64,000 nucleotides of DNA from Marinobacter qingdaonensis (GCF_034555935.1 NZ_JAYDCJ010000003.1:2728001-2792000), one strand, 5' to 3'; positions 36,032-45,393 are shown, numbered from the stretch's first letter. Numbers and translations are program-made. The notes: generated by a model not told the origin, from the sequence alone.

Positions 36032-36559
36032 TCAGATCGTCAAGGTTAAACGTACCGACACTCGTCCTGGTTCATCTTCACGGTCCATGGCAGCCTGATC
36101 GATGATAACGCCGTTACCGGTATTCAGGCGCTCAAGCCAGGCTGCAACCTCCGCGAAAGGTGCGTCTTCCAGCCACACCCGGATGGCATTTTCGCCGCTG
36201 GGCTCGAAACGCTGGAGTGAGAGCCCGGCTTCACGGGCGGACTGGGTGACCAGTGCCATCAGGGCACGACCATCGGGAATGTCGACATTGCCCTGCCCGG
36301 ACTCTGCGCCCGCGCTGCCGAGGCGCTTGATGGTGGGTTCGTTGGCTTGCATCCAGGCCAGCAATTCGGCGGCGTTCTCGCGCTGGGCCAGCGAAGAATC
36401 GTGGAAATCGGCTGCGGGCCGCCACACTGCGAAGTACAACAGTCCCAGGAACACCGCCACCACCAATACCAGCAAGGCTTGCTGGTCCCGGCGCGGCAAC
36501 TGGTCATACTGCGCGATCAGTTTTCCGACCGCAGGTTGGTCCTTGAGCTTCTCGAACAT
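36032..36559 (-). CDS. gspM: Type II secretion system protein M
   Basis: A short N-terminal cytoplasmic part is followed by one membrane helix (QQALLVLVVAVFLGLLYFAVW) and a periplasmic ferredoxin-like domain ending RVSVRLTLTI, typical of GspM (175 residues). It is the last gene of the minus-strand gsp run and starts 4 bases after the gspL stop. GspM joins GspL, GspE and GspF in the inner-membrane platform. Confidence 0.9.
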   Translation of the reverse strand: MFEKLKDQPAVGKLIAQYDQLPRRDQQALLVLVVAVFLGLLYFAVWRPAADFHDSSLAQRENAAELLAWMQANEPTIKRLGSAGAESGQGNVDIPDGRALMALVTQSAREAGLSLQRFEPSGENAIRVWLEDAPFAEVAAWLERLNTGNGVIIDQAAMDREDEPGRVSVRLTLTI

Positions 36560-36563
36560 GCCG

Positions 36564-37868
36564 TTACCCTCCCGACACCGTCAGACGGCCACGGGCGCCG
36601 CTGGATTCATTCACCACTGACCCAATCTGGGCTTCCAGGCCCTGGTTCGCCAGGCCGTTGCGCAGGGTACTCAGCCGGTCGTAACTGTCGGCCCTGACAT
36701 CCACCACCAGTTCACCCCGGGAGCGACTGAAATTGACGGAGTTGAAGGTGACCGATTGAGCGCTCGGCAGTTCCGAATACTCCTGCCCGGTGTACTTCAT
36801 CAGGCTGATGAAATCGAGATCGGGGCCGTCCGAGCCGGCCACCCGCAATTGCCCCTCAATCACCCGCCGGACATTGCCGGCGTGGGCGCGTCGGTCTCCG
36901 GGGAAGGCTTCGCGGTACACCGCCATGGCCTGCTCCTCCAGCTGGTTGGCCTGGCGTTCGTGGTAGAGCCCCATACCAATCTCCAGGGCTACCTGAACCC
37001 CGAACCAGACCGCGGCCACGGCAACCAGGGGTTTCCAGGGCTTGAACGGGCTGGCTTTGTTGCTGCGGGCGGAGAATTTGCCCTGGCACAGATTGATCGG
37101 GCTGGACAGGTGATGGTGATGGGCGTGCGCCAGCAACTCCAGGGGCATGAGCTCCAGCGTCTCGCGACGCACCGTCAGACGACCCGGTGCCTTGAGTTCG
37201 CCGATGACCGATTCGTGCAGATTGAATTCTTCCTCGGTGGCGTACAGTGACACCGGCATTTCCGCCACCACCTCTTCTGACGGCGGTACCGCGAGGGTAT
37301 GGGCAAACATGCCGAGATTGGCCGAGTGCATGCTCAGCCATTCGCCCCGGTCACTGACCATCAGCGTTGTGTCACCGTCGATGCACACGGACCAGCCACC
37401 TTCGGTGGTGGGCAGCAGGGCGGCGTCGGGGAAGATCGCATCCAGGCGCGCGTGCTCCCACCCCGAGAACAGGGACACCCATTGGGCCATGCGTTCGTCG
37501 TCGATGGCGGCAACCCGGAAGCCTTCATCCATGTGCTTGCCCAGGGCCAGATGCACGGTGTCGATGTCCTGGGCGATCTGCTCCTCAACCGCGTACGGCA
37601 GGGCCTGGTGGATGAACCGGCTTTGCTTGGCGGGAATATCGGCAACGCAGAACAGGGCCTCATCGCCCGGGATCAGGCCGATCAGCAGCACATTTTCCAG
37701 GGCGTTCTGGCCCAGGGTCTGCTCGATGTCGAATTGCGAATCGCCGACTCCGCGAGCCTGGGTATCGCCACTCGCATCATGCAGGACCCAGTTGTAGGCC
37801 TGGGCCTCAGGATTCTGCTCCGGATCCGCCAGCGGAGGCACGGGCCGCACGTATAGCCGATAAGACAT
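36564..37868 (-). CDS. gspL: Type II secretion system protein L
   Basis: The N-terminal cytoplasmic domain of about 230 residues has an actin-like fold found in GspL (VLLIGLIPGDEALFC, FIHQALPYAVEEQIAQDID). One membrane helix follows near residue 275 (KPLVAVAAVWFGVQVALEIGMGL), then a periplasmic ferredoxin-like domain. The cytoplasmic domain binds the GspE ATPase. At 434 residues it matches the family. It follows gspK by 2 bases. Confidence 0.92.
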   Translation of the reverse strand: MSYRLYVRPVPPLADPEQNPEAQAYNWVLHDASGDTQARGVGDSQFDIEQTLGQNALENVLLIGLIPGDEALFCVADIPAKQSRFIHQALPYAVEEQIAQDIDTVHLALGKHMDEGFRVAAIDDERMAQWVSLFSGWEHARLDAIFPDAALLPTTEGGWSVCIDGDTTLMVSDRGEWLSMHSANLGMFAHTLAVPPSEEVVAEMPVSLYATEEEFNLHESVIGELKAPGRLTVRRETLELMPLELLAHAHHHHLSSPINLCQGKFSARSNKASPFKPWKPLVAVAAVWFGVQVALEIGMGLYHERQANQLEEQAMAVYREAFPGDRRAHAGNVRRVIEGQLRVAGSDGPDLDFISLMKYTGQEYSELPSAQSVTFNSVNFSRSRGELVVDVRADSYDRLSTLRNGLANQGLEAQIGSVVNESSGARGRLTVSGG

Positions 37869-37870
37869 GG

Positions 37871-38881
37871 TTATCCTTCTGAAATGGTGACCGGTTCTTT
37901 GGTGATTCGGTTTTTCTGGCCGGTGTCCCGTCGAACCGTTCGGATCTCGCCCTCCGGGTTGCGGAAAATGGTGCTGACCATGTTCACAACCCGATCATCG
38001 TAGGTAATCCGTGAAACAACTTCAAAAAATCGGGTTTGCAGACCGAGGCCGGCACTGGTGAGACCGAGGCCGGCGAACTCCGGCAGCGCCAGAAAATCCT
38101 GCAGATTCTCGAAGGGTTCCTCTTCTCTCTTCTCAAGAATAGCCTTCGCCTGGGCATCCGTCAGCTCATCACTGAGGGAGCGCAACACCGCACCGGTCGC
38201 AGTGTTCACGTTGATGCCCAGTCCGGACACCGGCAGTGTCGCTACGTGGGGGGCCAGGGCTTGATAGATCTCCTCGGTCATGCCGTCTATCAGGCGCAGT
38301 TCGGTCACACTCGCGAACGGTTGATTGCCGGCGCGATACCCCGGTTCTGCGGATAGATACTGGCCATCCTCCGCCCCATAAGCGCTGATGGTCTGGTCGT
38401 TTTCATCCTGCCAGTCGATCAGCACGTCCACGGTGATCTCGGATATCTGCAACGCCGCCAGCAATCGGGTCAGCCGATCCTTGGTCAGCGGGTCGACCTG
38501 GCCGTTGCCCGTGACCAGATCGTTGAGGTTGATCCGGCCACCCAGATCGTCAATCTGAACCTCGACCACCCCGGCGTCGTCCACCGGCAGGACGGCCGAG
38601 TTCATGGCCCAGAACTCATCAAGGGTGTCGATCATCTTGTTCTCTTCCTTGTCCTCTTCGTAATCCCGGACAAGAATCTGACGGGCAAAGGCCTCCGCCC
38701 CAAGGGCGATGCTGACGCCCTGCTGCTGGGCCAGGTAATGGCCGGCCTTGAACACCCGAATGCTCTGTTGCTGGGTCATGCCCGCCGTCAGCATGACCAC
38801 CAGCGCCATGGCCAGCAGCACCATGATCAGTGCCACACCTCGCTGACGCCCCATGCGCCCTGCCCGACTCCAGCGGTTCAT
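37871..38881 (-). CDS. gspK: Type II secretion minor pseudopilin K
   Basis: A short prepilin leader and hydrophobic segment (RGVALIMVLLAMALVVMLTAGM) opens the protein. The large pseudopilin domain carries an inserted alpha-helical region (DDLGGRINLNDLV, LIDWQDENDQT, GINVNTATGAVLRSL), characteristic of GspK, the tip pseudopilin. As in other GspK proteins the +5 Glu of major pilins is not present at the canonical place. Length (336) is normal. Confidence 0.93.
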   Translation of the reverse strand: MNRWSRAGRMGRQRGVALIMVLLAMALVVMLTAGMTQQQSIRVFKAGHYLAQQQGVSIALGAEAFARQILVRDYEEDKEENKMIDTLDEFWAMNSAVLPVDDAGVVEVQIDDLGGRINLNDLVTGNGQVDPLTKDRLTRLLAALQISEITVDVLIDWQDENDQTISAYGAEDGQYLSAEPGYRAGNQPFASVTELRLIDGMTEEIYQALAPHVATLPVSGLGINVNTATGAVLRSLSDELTDAQAKAILEKREEEPFENLQDFLALPEFAGLGLTSAGLGLQTRFFEVVSRITYDDRVVNMVSTIFRNPEGEIRTVRRDTGQKNRITKEPVTISEG

Positions 38882-38882
38882 A

Positions 38883-39641
38883 TCAGCCTCCCTGCGCCGG
38901 TTGGGCGTTGGGGTCGGTGGCGTCGTCCGGCGACTCCTCCGGCTCAGCTTGCTGCGCCGCTTCGTTGGCCTGGTTCACCACGCCCTGTGCTTCTTCGGCG
39001 ATAAAATCCGGCAGCACGAAGGTGCGCACCAGCTCGCCAAAGCGCTCATGCTCAAGGGTCACCTCAATGCCCATGGGCAGGGGCAGGTCTGGGCGGCTGC
39101 CGGGATTGAGGCTGGCCAACATTTCGTCGGTTGGCCATTCGGGCTCCCAGGCACGCCGGTCATTCAAAAAACGAACCTCGAACTCAAGGACCTGTTCCAG
39201 CAGAAGGATATCCCGACTGTCGTCCTCCTGGCCCTGATCGACCATGGGCCAATACCGTCGCCGCAGTTCGTCCCCGGTGTATTCCCAGGCTACCCGCTGC
39301 AACCCACTGCGGCGGGTTCCCAGCGGATTGCGCCAGCCCTGGCGGGTGAGGATGAGGGCGAAGTCTTCTTCGCGACTGGTCAGAGCAGCCTGGAAATCCC
39401 CATACACGTCACGGGCCGGACGATTCACGATCTGCATCAGGTCCCGCTCCAGTAGAACCATGGCGCGCTGCAAGCCATCGAAGTCTTCCGCCAGCTCGTT
39501 CACCCGGTCGCGGGCGGTGACAATGGAGCCGACCACTTGCCAGACCCCCAGACCGATGACGGCGGTGATGGTGACGGCGATGAGCACTTCCATCAGGGTA
39601 AAGCCCCGTTGGGAGGGACGCTGAGGTCGAAGCTGCTTCAT
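38883..39641 (-). CDS. gspJ: Type II secretion minor pseudopilin J
   Basis: The prepilin motif QRGFTLMEVLIAVTITAVIG with the cleavage Gly, +1 Phe and +5 Glu is clear. The following domain (LQRAMVLLERDLMQIVNRPARD and so on) fits GspJ. A C-terminal Pro/Glu/Ala-rich tail of about 40 residues (EEAQGVVNQANEAAQQAEPEE region) is longer than usual. The start overlaps the gspI stop by one base. It belongs to the minor pseudopilin tip complex. Confidence 0.92.
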   Translation of the reverse strand: MKQLRPQRPSQRGFTLMEVLIAVTITAVIGLGVWQVVGSIVTARDRVNELAEDFDGLQRAMVLLERDLMQIVNRPARDVYGDFQAALTSREEDFALILTRQGWRNPLGTRRSGLQRVAWEYTGDELRRRYWPMVDQGQEDDSRDILLLEQVLEFEVRFLNDRRAWEPEWPTDEMLASLNPGSRPDLPLPMGIEVTLEHERFGELVRTFVLPDFIAEEAQGVVNQANEAAQQAEPEESPDDATDPNAQPAQGG

Positions 39642-40015
39642 CAGTTCTGCCCCAGGAATGCAGACAGGGTATGGATCGGGGCCGGTTCGCTTTCGTCGCC
39701 CCGGTAACGGGCCACCGTCACCTCAACCCGTCTCATGTTGGCCTCGGAAGTGCCCTGAACCCGGGTGGTGACTTGCCAGCGAAAGGTGCCGTAGTCGGTG
39801 TCGCGGGAGTTTTCGGAGATGCCAGGCAGGTTTTCCTCCAGCCTCAGCTCATTGATGCGGTTGTCCGCAAGCCAGCCGGCGAGGGTCTTGTCGCGCACGC
39901 GCTCGTAGCTGGCGATGTACTGGCTGCCTACCTCGGCGGCGGCGGTGGCAATAAGCCCGAACACCAGCAAGGCAACGAGGACCTCAATCAGGGTAAAGCC
40001 TTTCGCCGTCTTCAC
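39641..40015 (-). CDS. gspI: Type II secretion minor pseudopilin I
   Basis: This 124-residue protein begins KGFTLIEVLVALLVFGLIATAA, a perfect prepilin motif with +5 Glu. The domain LADNRINELRLEENLPG, then a WQV-type strand segment, is typical of GspI. It overlaps gspH by 4 bases upstream and gspJ downstream, showing tight translational coupling. Confidence 0.92.
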   Translation of the reverse strand: MKTAKGFTLIEVLVALLVFGLIATAAAEVGSQYIASYERVRDKTLAGWLADNRINELRLEENLPGISENSRDTDYGTFRWQVTTRVQGTSEANMRRVEVTVARYRGDESEPAPIHTLSAFLGQN

Positions 40016-40545
40016 TGGTCGTCCTCGTCATCCCCGGGCTTGCGCCATTCCAGGGGCGACACGCCATCGGACGCCAGTACCTGGAGGTAATCGCTGTCGC
40101 CTCGGCGGATGGTGAACTCGAATTCGAAGGGCGTGGTTTCACCGCTGGAGAAAAACACCACGTCCGGTCGCAGTTCGTCCTCGGCCGAGGCCAGTCTGGG
40201 CGCGTCGCTTTCGATGAATTTGGTGACTTCCAGCCAGTCCGGAAAACTCCGGGACCGGAACAGGCGCTCACCGGATGCCGCCCAGTCGCCGGACTCGTCT
40301 TCGTAGGCGACGAACTGGTAGCCCTCCGGGAAAATCTGGAGACCCAGCTCCCGGTTGTTGAACACCGCCTGCTCCGAGGCCGTCTGCATGAGCAGGTACA
40401 GGTCCCGCACCTCGTTCTCCAGTTCCCGCTGTTGGGAGCTGCCCCCGAACGTGAAGACCGCCAGGGAGGCCAGCAGGCCAACGATGATCAGGACAACCAG
40501 GATCTCAATCAGCGTGAAGCCGGATTGTTGCGTCCTGACGGGCAC
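40012..40545 (-). CDS. gspH: Type II secretion minor pseudopilin H
   Basis: The prepilin motif QSGFTLIEILVVLIIVGLLA has Gly-1 and +5 Glu. The body (LENEVRDLYLLMQTASEQAVFNNRELGL, YQFVAYEDESGDW) is the GspH fold. 177 residues. It is placed between gspG and gspI in the normal order. Confidence 0.92.
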   Translation of the reverse strand: MPVRTQQSGFTLIEILVVLIIVGLLASLAVFTFGGSSQQRELENEVRDLYLLMQTASEQAVFNNRELGLQIFPEGYQFVAYEDESGDWAASGERLFRSRSFPDWLEVTKFIESDAPRLASAEDELRPDVVFFSSGETTPFEFEFTIRRGDSDYLQVLASDGVSPLEWRKPGDDEDDQ

Positions 40546-40551
40546 CGTGGA

Positions 40552-41025
40552 TCAGTCCTTGGTGTCCCAGGCGCTGATGTCGGCCGCATCGCCGTCGCCG
40601 CCTTCCTGACCATCGGAACCATAGGAATACAGATCATAGGGGCCTTCGGTACCCGGGCTCACGTACTGGTATTCCGCGCCCCAGGGGTCTTCGGGCACGC
40701 TCTTGAGATAGCCATCCGGGTTCCAGTTTTTCGGCTCGGGGCTGCCGCTGGGCTTGGTAACCAGCGCTTGAAGGCCCTGCTGGGTGGAGGGGTACTGGCT
40801 GTTATCCAGCCGGTACAGATCCAGGGCGTTGGCGATGTTGCTGAGTTGGGTTTCGGCGACCGTGACCTTGGCCTGGTCGCTGCGGCCCATGATGTTGGGG
40901 GCAACGATGGCCACCAGAAGACCGAGAATGACCATAACCACCATGATCTCGATCAGGGTAAAGCCACGGTTATCGACTCGCTTGTTCAGGTTTCGAAGGT
41001 TCATCGTTTCTCTCGTCATTGGCAT
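40552..41025 (-). CDS. gspG: Type II secretion major pseudopilin G
   Basis: The motif NRGFTLIEIMVVMVILGLLV marks the pseudopilin helix, and the C-terminal domain has NALDLYRLDNSQYPSTQQGLQAL and DPWGAEYQY, the calcium-binding region conserved in GspG. I keep ATG 41025, since AAGGA precedes it at five bases; ATG 41004 is an alternative. GspG forms the main shaft of the periplasmic pseudopilus. Confidence 0.95.
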   Translation of the reverse strand: MPMTRETMNLRNLNKRVDNRGFTLIEIMVVMVILGLLVAIVAPNIMGRSDQAKVTVAETQLSNIANALDLYRLDNSQYPSTQQGLQALVTKPSGSPEPKNWNPDGYLKSVPEDPWGAEYQYVSPGTEGPYDLYSYGSDGQEGGDGDAADISAWDTKD

Positions 41026-41068
41026 GGAAGTCCTTGTCTCGTTCTGGATTCCGGCAACCGAACGGGCT

Positions 41069-42280
41069 TTAGCCCACCAGGTTGCTCATATTCAGGATCG
41101 GCAGCATGATCGCCAGCACGATGATCAGCACCACCACCCCCATGACCAGCAGCATCATCGGCTCGAACAAGCCGACAATCGCCGCGATCTTGGACTGCAG
41201 GGTGTTCTCCTGCATGCGGGCGGTGCGTTCGAGCATGCTGTCCAGCTCACCACTGGCCTCGCCGCTGGCAATCATGTGCAACATCATGGGCGGGAAATAG
41301 CCAGTCTGGTCCAGGGACCGGTTCAGCGACCCACCCTCACTCACTTTCTTGGCGGCCACCCGCAATTCACTGCGCAGGTGGTCGTTGGACAGTACCTCAC
41401 CAGCAATTCGCATGGCCTCCACCAGGGGCACACCACTGGTGGTCAGAATGCTCAGGGTGCTCGCGTAGCGGGCGGTATTCACACCGCGCACCATTCCGGA
41501 GAACAGGGGCAGATGCAATAACCGTTTATGAAATTTCATCCGGAAGCCAGGTCGGCTCAGGGCGATGCGGAATGCCACGATCGCCAGCACAAGCAGGATC
41601 AGCAGATAGACACCGTAACTGCCCAGAAATTCCGACACCGCCAGCATCGCCTGGGTCAGCGCCGGCAATTCCTGGCCCTGTTTCAGGAACACGTCAATGA
41701 TGTCCGGCACCACGTAGGTCAGCAGGAACACCACGATGGCGATGGCCACCACGCTCAGGATGATGGGATAGATAGCGGCCAGCTGGATTTTCTGGCGCGC
41801 TTCCTGGCGGCTCTCGGTGTAGTCCGCCAGCCGGTTCAGCACCAGATCCAGATGGCCCGCGTGCTCTCCGGCCGCTACGGTTGAGCGGTACAGACGGGGG
41901 AAAGCCCGGGGAAATTCGCCGAGGCTGTCGGCCAGGCTGTAGCCCTCCATGACCTTGGCCCGGATGGCGATCAGCATGCTCCGGATACGGGGTTTGGTGG
42001 ACTGCTGCGCCGCCGCCGACAACGCCTGCTCCACCGGGATGCCGGACTGGATCAGGGTCGACAGCTGACGGGTCACCAGCGCCAGATCGGCGGCGGCCAG
42101 GGAGCCCCGACTGCTCAGGGGGTTGGCCCGGGCCTGCTTCTCGGTGGCCGGCGCCACGGCCAGAGGAGTCATGCCCTTTTCACGGAGTTGTTGGCGAACC
42201 GCCCGAGGGGCGTCGGCTTCCATGACCCCCTGCTTTTGTTTGCCCCGTGCGTCCAGCGCCTTGTAGTCGTATGCGGGCAT
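41069..42280 (-). CDS. gspF: Type II secretion inner-membrane platform protein F
   Basis: 403 residues with the two GspF repeats (FPRAFPRLYRSTVAAGEHAGHLDLVLNRLADY and PPMMLHMIASGEASGELDSMLERTA) and three membrane helices near residues 170-195, 215-240 and 375-398. The N-terminus MPAYDYKALDARGK is the standard GspF start. It follows gspE by 3 bases. Confidence 0.95.
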   Translation of the reverse strand: MPAYDYKALDARGKQKQGVMEADAPRAVRQQLREKGMTPLAVAPATEKQARANPLSSRGSLAAADLALVTRQLSTLIQSGIPVEQALSAAAQQSTKPRIRSMLIAIRAKVMEGYSLADSLGEFPRAFPRLYRSTVAAGEHAGHLDLVLNRLADYTESRQEARQKIQLAAIYPIILSVVAIAIVVFLLTYVVPDIIDVFLKQGQELPALTQAMLAVSEFLGSYGVYLLILLVLAIVAFRIALSRPGFRMKFHKRLLHLPLFSGMVRGVNTARYASTLSILTTSGVPLVEAMRIAGEVLSNDHLRSELRVAAKKVSEGGSLNRSLDQTGYFPPMMLHMIASGEASGELDSMLERTARMQENTLQSKIAAIVGLFEPMMLLVMGVVVLIIVLAIMLPILNMSNLVG

Positions 42281-42283
42281 GGT

Positions 42284-43792
42284 TTAGCGGCCCCGGTAGG
42301 TAACGCGGAGGACCTCTTCGACACTGGTCACGCCGTCGAGGATCTTCTGGACCCCATCGGCGTGAATGCTCGGCCCGCGCTTGCGAGCAGACCGCTCCAG
42401 CTCCATCTCGCCCCCGCGCTTGTCGATCAGACTGCTGAGTTCCTCGGTCACCTCGACCACCTCGTAGATACCGATACGGCCCCGGTAGCCGAGCTCGTTG
42501 CAGTGCTCACAGCCTTTGGCCCGATAGATGGTGGGCGGCAGGGCCGGGTCCAGCTGCAGGAATTCGCAGTGTTCCTCGGACGGCGTGTACGCTTCGCGGC
42601 ATTCGGTGCACAGGACCCGGACCAGACGCTGGGCAATGATGCCCACCAGGCTCGAGGAAATCAGGAACGGCTCGATGCCCATGTCCATCAAGCGAGTGAT
42701 GGCGCCGACCGCGGTGTTGGTGTGCAGGGTGGACAGCACCAGGTGGCCGGTCAAACTGGCCTGAACCGCGATTTCGGCGGTTTCCAGATCTCGGATCTCA
42801 CCGATCATCACCACGTCCGGGTCCTGACGCAGGATCGCCCTCAGGCCCCGGGCAAAGGTCATGTCGACCTTGGGATTGACCTGGGTCTGGCCGATGCCCG
42901 GCAGGTCGTACTCGATCGGGTCTTCGACGGTGAGAATGTTGCGGCTGCGGTCGTTGATTTCCTGCAGCGAGGCGTACAGGGTGGTGGATTTACCGGAACC
43001 GGTGGGACCGGTGACTAGCAGGATGCCGTAGGGACGGTTGATCAGCTTGCGCAGGACTTTCAGGTCGTCCCCGGACATGCCGAGGGATTCCAGGCGGATG
43101 GCCCCGGCCTGTTTGTCGAGCAGACGCAGCACCACCCGCTCGCCGCTCGACGATGGCATGGTCGAGACCCGGATATCCACTTCCCGGCCGGCCACCCGCA
43201 GGGCAATCCGGCCATCCTGGGGAACCCGCTTCTCGGCGATGTCCAGCTTGGCCATGACCTTGATCCGGGACACCAGCAGCGGCGCCAGGGCCCGTTTCGG
43301 TTGCACCACTTCCCGCAGCACCCCGTCGACCCGGAACCGCACCACCAAACGCTTCTCATAGGTTTCGATGTGAACGTCAGAGGCGTTGGTCTTGATGGCT
43401 TCGGTGAGAATGGCGTTGATCAGCCGGATGATCGGCGCGTCGTCTTCCTGCTCCAGCAGGTCCTCGGTCTCGGGCACCGACTCGGCCAGGGACGCCAGAT
43501 CCATGTCATCGCCGATGCCCTCCACCATCTGCATGGCTTCGGCCGAATCGTTCTGATAAGCGGCGTTGAGGGCGTGGTCGAACCGGTCCGGGTCGATGGT
43601 CGAGAACCGCGCTCGACCTCCGCTGACCCGGTTGGCCTCGGCCAGGGCCGAGTGCGAGGCACCCGGTCGCACCAGGATGATGGGGTCGCCGTCTTCGGAG
43701 CGCGTCAGGATGACGCCATTGCGTTTGGCAAAGGTGAAAGGAAGACGACCTAACGGAGCATCCTGCTGCTGCATTTCGGATTCTGTAGTCAC
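42284..43792 (-). CDS. gspE: Type II secretion ATPase E
   Basis: The Walker A is GPTGSGKS at residues 262-269, followed by an Asp box, Walker B and His box (HLVLSTLHTNTA). A four-Cys zinc site, CTEC ... CEHC, lies near residues 395-435. At 502 residues it is full length, including the N-terminal region that binds GspL. It powers pseudopilus assembly. As first gene of the minus-strand run it shares a 163-base divergent intergenic region with gspC. Confidence 0.95.
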   Translation of the reverse strand: MTTESEMQQQDAPLGRLPFTFAKRNGVILTRSEDGDPIILVRPGASHSALAEANRVSGGRARFSTIDPDRFDHALNAAYQNDSAEAMQMVEGIGDDMDLASLAESVPETEDLLEQEDDAPIIRLINAILTEAIKTNASDVHIETYEKRLVVRFRVDGVLREVVQPKRALAPLLVSRIKVMAKLDIAEKRVPQDGRIALRVAGREVDIRVSTMPSSSGERVVLRLLDKQAGAIRLESLGMSGDDLKVLRKLINRPYGILLVTGPTGSGKSTTLYASLQEINDRSRNILTVEDPIEYDLPGIGQTQVNPKVDMTFARGLRAILRQDPDVVMIGEIRDLETAEIAVQASLTGHLVLSTLHTNTAVGAITRLMDMGIEPFLISSSLVGIIAQRLVRVLCTECREAYTPSEEHCEFLQLDPALPPTIYRAKGCEHCNELGYRGRIGIYEVVEVTEELSSLIDKRGGEMELERSARKRGPSIHADGVQKILDGVTSVEEVLRVTYRGR

Positions 43793-43955
43793 GGTCTTCC
43801 CCGTCCTGAAATTCTTTTCGATTCAATCAATTCAGAAAGGCTACCACAGGATATGGACCCGCTGAATAACTCTATACACTATACTCCCAATAAAACATCG
43901 CCGTCTGATAACCTGTGGGCTTTTTCACCGCCCACCACTTGCTCCAGGATGATCC

Positions 43956-44609
43956 ATGCCTTTTGAAAACCAACGGCTTCCGCTCTTGCTTGCACTGGTC
44001 GCAGGCGCCGCCATGGTGGGTCTGACAGCCTGGCAGGTGGTTAGTTTCTGGCAGGCCCAACAGCAGCAAACCGCCGTTACCAGCACCGAGAACCTGGCCG
44101 AGCGCGGCCGCGGAGCCAATGAGCCACCGGAAGTGGAATTGGCCTCTCTTGCCCTGTTCGGCACCCTCAGTGGCGATGCCAGCGGCCAGCCGCTGGAGAC
44201 CGAAAACCTGCCCGAGACCAATCTGCGCCTGTTCCTGCGCGGCGTGCTCGCCGCCGACGGCGAATTCCCCGGCAGCGCCCTGATTGAGGACCAGAAAGGC
44301 AACACCGAAGCCTACCCCGTGGGCGAGGAGCTACCGGGCAACGCCAAGTTGCGGTCCGTGCACCCCAACCGGGTGGTCATTGAACGGGGCGGCAAACTGG
44401 AAAACCTGTTCTTCCCGGAAGAAAACAACCGCTCTGGCCTGTCCGTGGCGGCCGACCGGGGCGAGCCACCACCTCGGGCCGAACCGACTGCCCAGTCACC
44501 CTCGACCACCCAGACACCCGAGTCTGCCGCTGATAACGAACAGCGCAGGGAGGAAATTCGCCGGCGCCTTGAGCAACTCAGGGAACGCCTCCGGAATAAC
44601 AGTAACTGA
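43956..44609 (+). CDS. gspC: Type II secretion system protein C
   Basis: A single N-terminal membrane helix (LPLLLALVAGAAMVGLTAWQVVSFW) is followed by a linker and the GspC homology region with LFGTLSG and LFLRGVLAADGEFPGSALIEDQKGNTEAYPVGEELPGNAKLRSVHPNRVVIERGGKLENL. A C-terminal coiled part rich in Arg and Glu ends the protein; no PDZ domain is visible. GspC connects the inner platform to the secretin. Here it is divergent from gspE-M and is followed by lapG, not by gspD. Confidence 0.88.
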   Translation: MPFENQRLPLLLALVAGAAMVGLTAWQVVSFWQAQQQQTAVTSTENLAERGRGANEPPEVELASLALFGTLSGDASGQPLETENLPETNLRLFLRGVLAADGEFPGSALIEDQKGNTEAYPVGEELPGNAKLRSVHPNRVVIERGGKLENLFFPEENNRSGLSVAADRGEPPPRAEPTAQSPSTTQTPESAADNEQRREEIRRRLEQLRERLRNNSN

Positions 44610-44617
44610 GGCCCGGC

Positions 44618-45280
44618 ATGGTCACGGCTGCTCCTGTGCTTTGGCGCCGTGCCCCACTCCTGCCAATGCTGTTGCTGGCGGCTGCCCTCGTGGGCGCGTT
44701 CGAGCTCAGCAGCCGCTTGATGAACTACGTCCAGGAGGAGTTCGGCAGCGAGGCCTACGAACGCCTGGAAAACTGGCAACGCCTGCACAAGCTGGCGGCC
44801 AACGCCCCGGTTGACCGCCAGCTTCGCCTGGTCAATCGCTTCTTCAACCGGGTCAACTTCGTGAACGATATCCGGCACTGGGGTGAGGAGGATTACTGGG
44901 CCACCCCGGTTGAACTGCTGACCACCAACGGTGGCGACTGCGAGGATTTCTCCATCGCCAAGTACCTGACCCTGAAATCCCTCGGGGTGCCGGACGATCA
45001 GTTGCGCATCGTCTACGTCAAGGCCCTGGAGCTGAACCAGGCCCACATGGTGCTGGCCTGGTACGCCGAACCCGATGACGATCCGCTGATCCTCGACAAC
45101 CTCATAAACGAGATTAAACCTGCCTCTCAACGCACTGATCTTGAACCTGTTTACAGTTTCAATGGTGAAGGGCTCTGGCTCAACAATTCCGGCGGCGAAC
45201 GCAAGCGCATTGGCGAGGCCGAGAAGCTGTCGCGCTGGCAGGAGCTGAATACCCGCCTCACCGATTCCCTCCGCCCCTGA
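44618..45280 (+). CDS. lapG: LapG-type periplasmic cysteine protease (BTLCP, DUF920)
   Basis: An N-terminal signal-anchor (LLPMLLLAAALVGAF) is followed by the bacterial transglutaminase-like cysteine protease domain. The catalytic triad is visible: Cys108 in GGDCEDF, His143 in QAHMVL and Asp160 in LILDNL, with spacing close to LapG of Pseudomonas fluorescens. LapG cleaves large surface adhesins and is held in check by the c-di-GMP receptor LapD. No lapD or adhesin gene is in the window. It lies 8 bases after gspC and is probably co-transcribed with it. Confidence 0.88.
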   Translation: MVTAAPVLWRRAPLLPMLLLAAALVGAFELSSRLMNYVQEEFGSEAYERLENWQRLHKLAANAPVDRQLRLVNRFFNRVNFVNDIRHWGEEDYWATPVELLTTNGGDCEDFSIAKYLTLKSLGVPDDQLRIVYVKALELNQAHMVLAWYAEPDDDPLILDNLINEIKPASQRTDLEPVYSFNGEGLWLNNSGGERKRIGEAEKLSRWQELNTRLTDSLRP

Positions 45281-45296
45281 TTTCGGTCGCTGCCCA

Positions 45297-45315
45297 GGTG
45301 TCGGTATATGACACC
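45297..45315. promoter_or_regulatory. Inverted repeat upstream of AGPS-like/glpD/kinase operon
   Basis: GGTGTC and GACACC flank a 7-base centre GGTATAT, in the 113-base gap between lapG and the three-gene operon. It is a candidate operator or a small terminator hairpin for the lapG transcript. No regulator gene lies next to the operon. Confidence 0.4.
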
Positions 45316-45393
45316 CCGGATGTCGGGAAACGACAGCGGGCTCGCGGGCAATCGGTCTAGAATGCCCCCTGACCACTTTCATGGAGTAACGAA

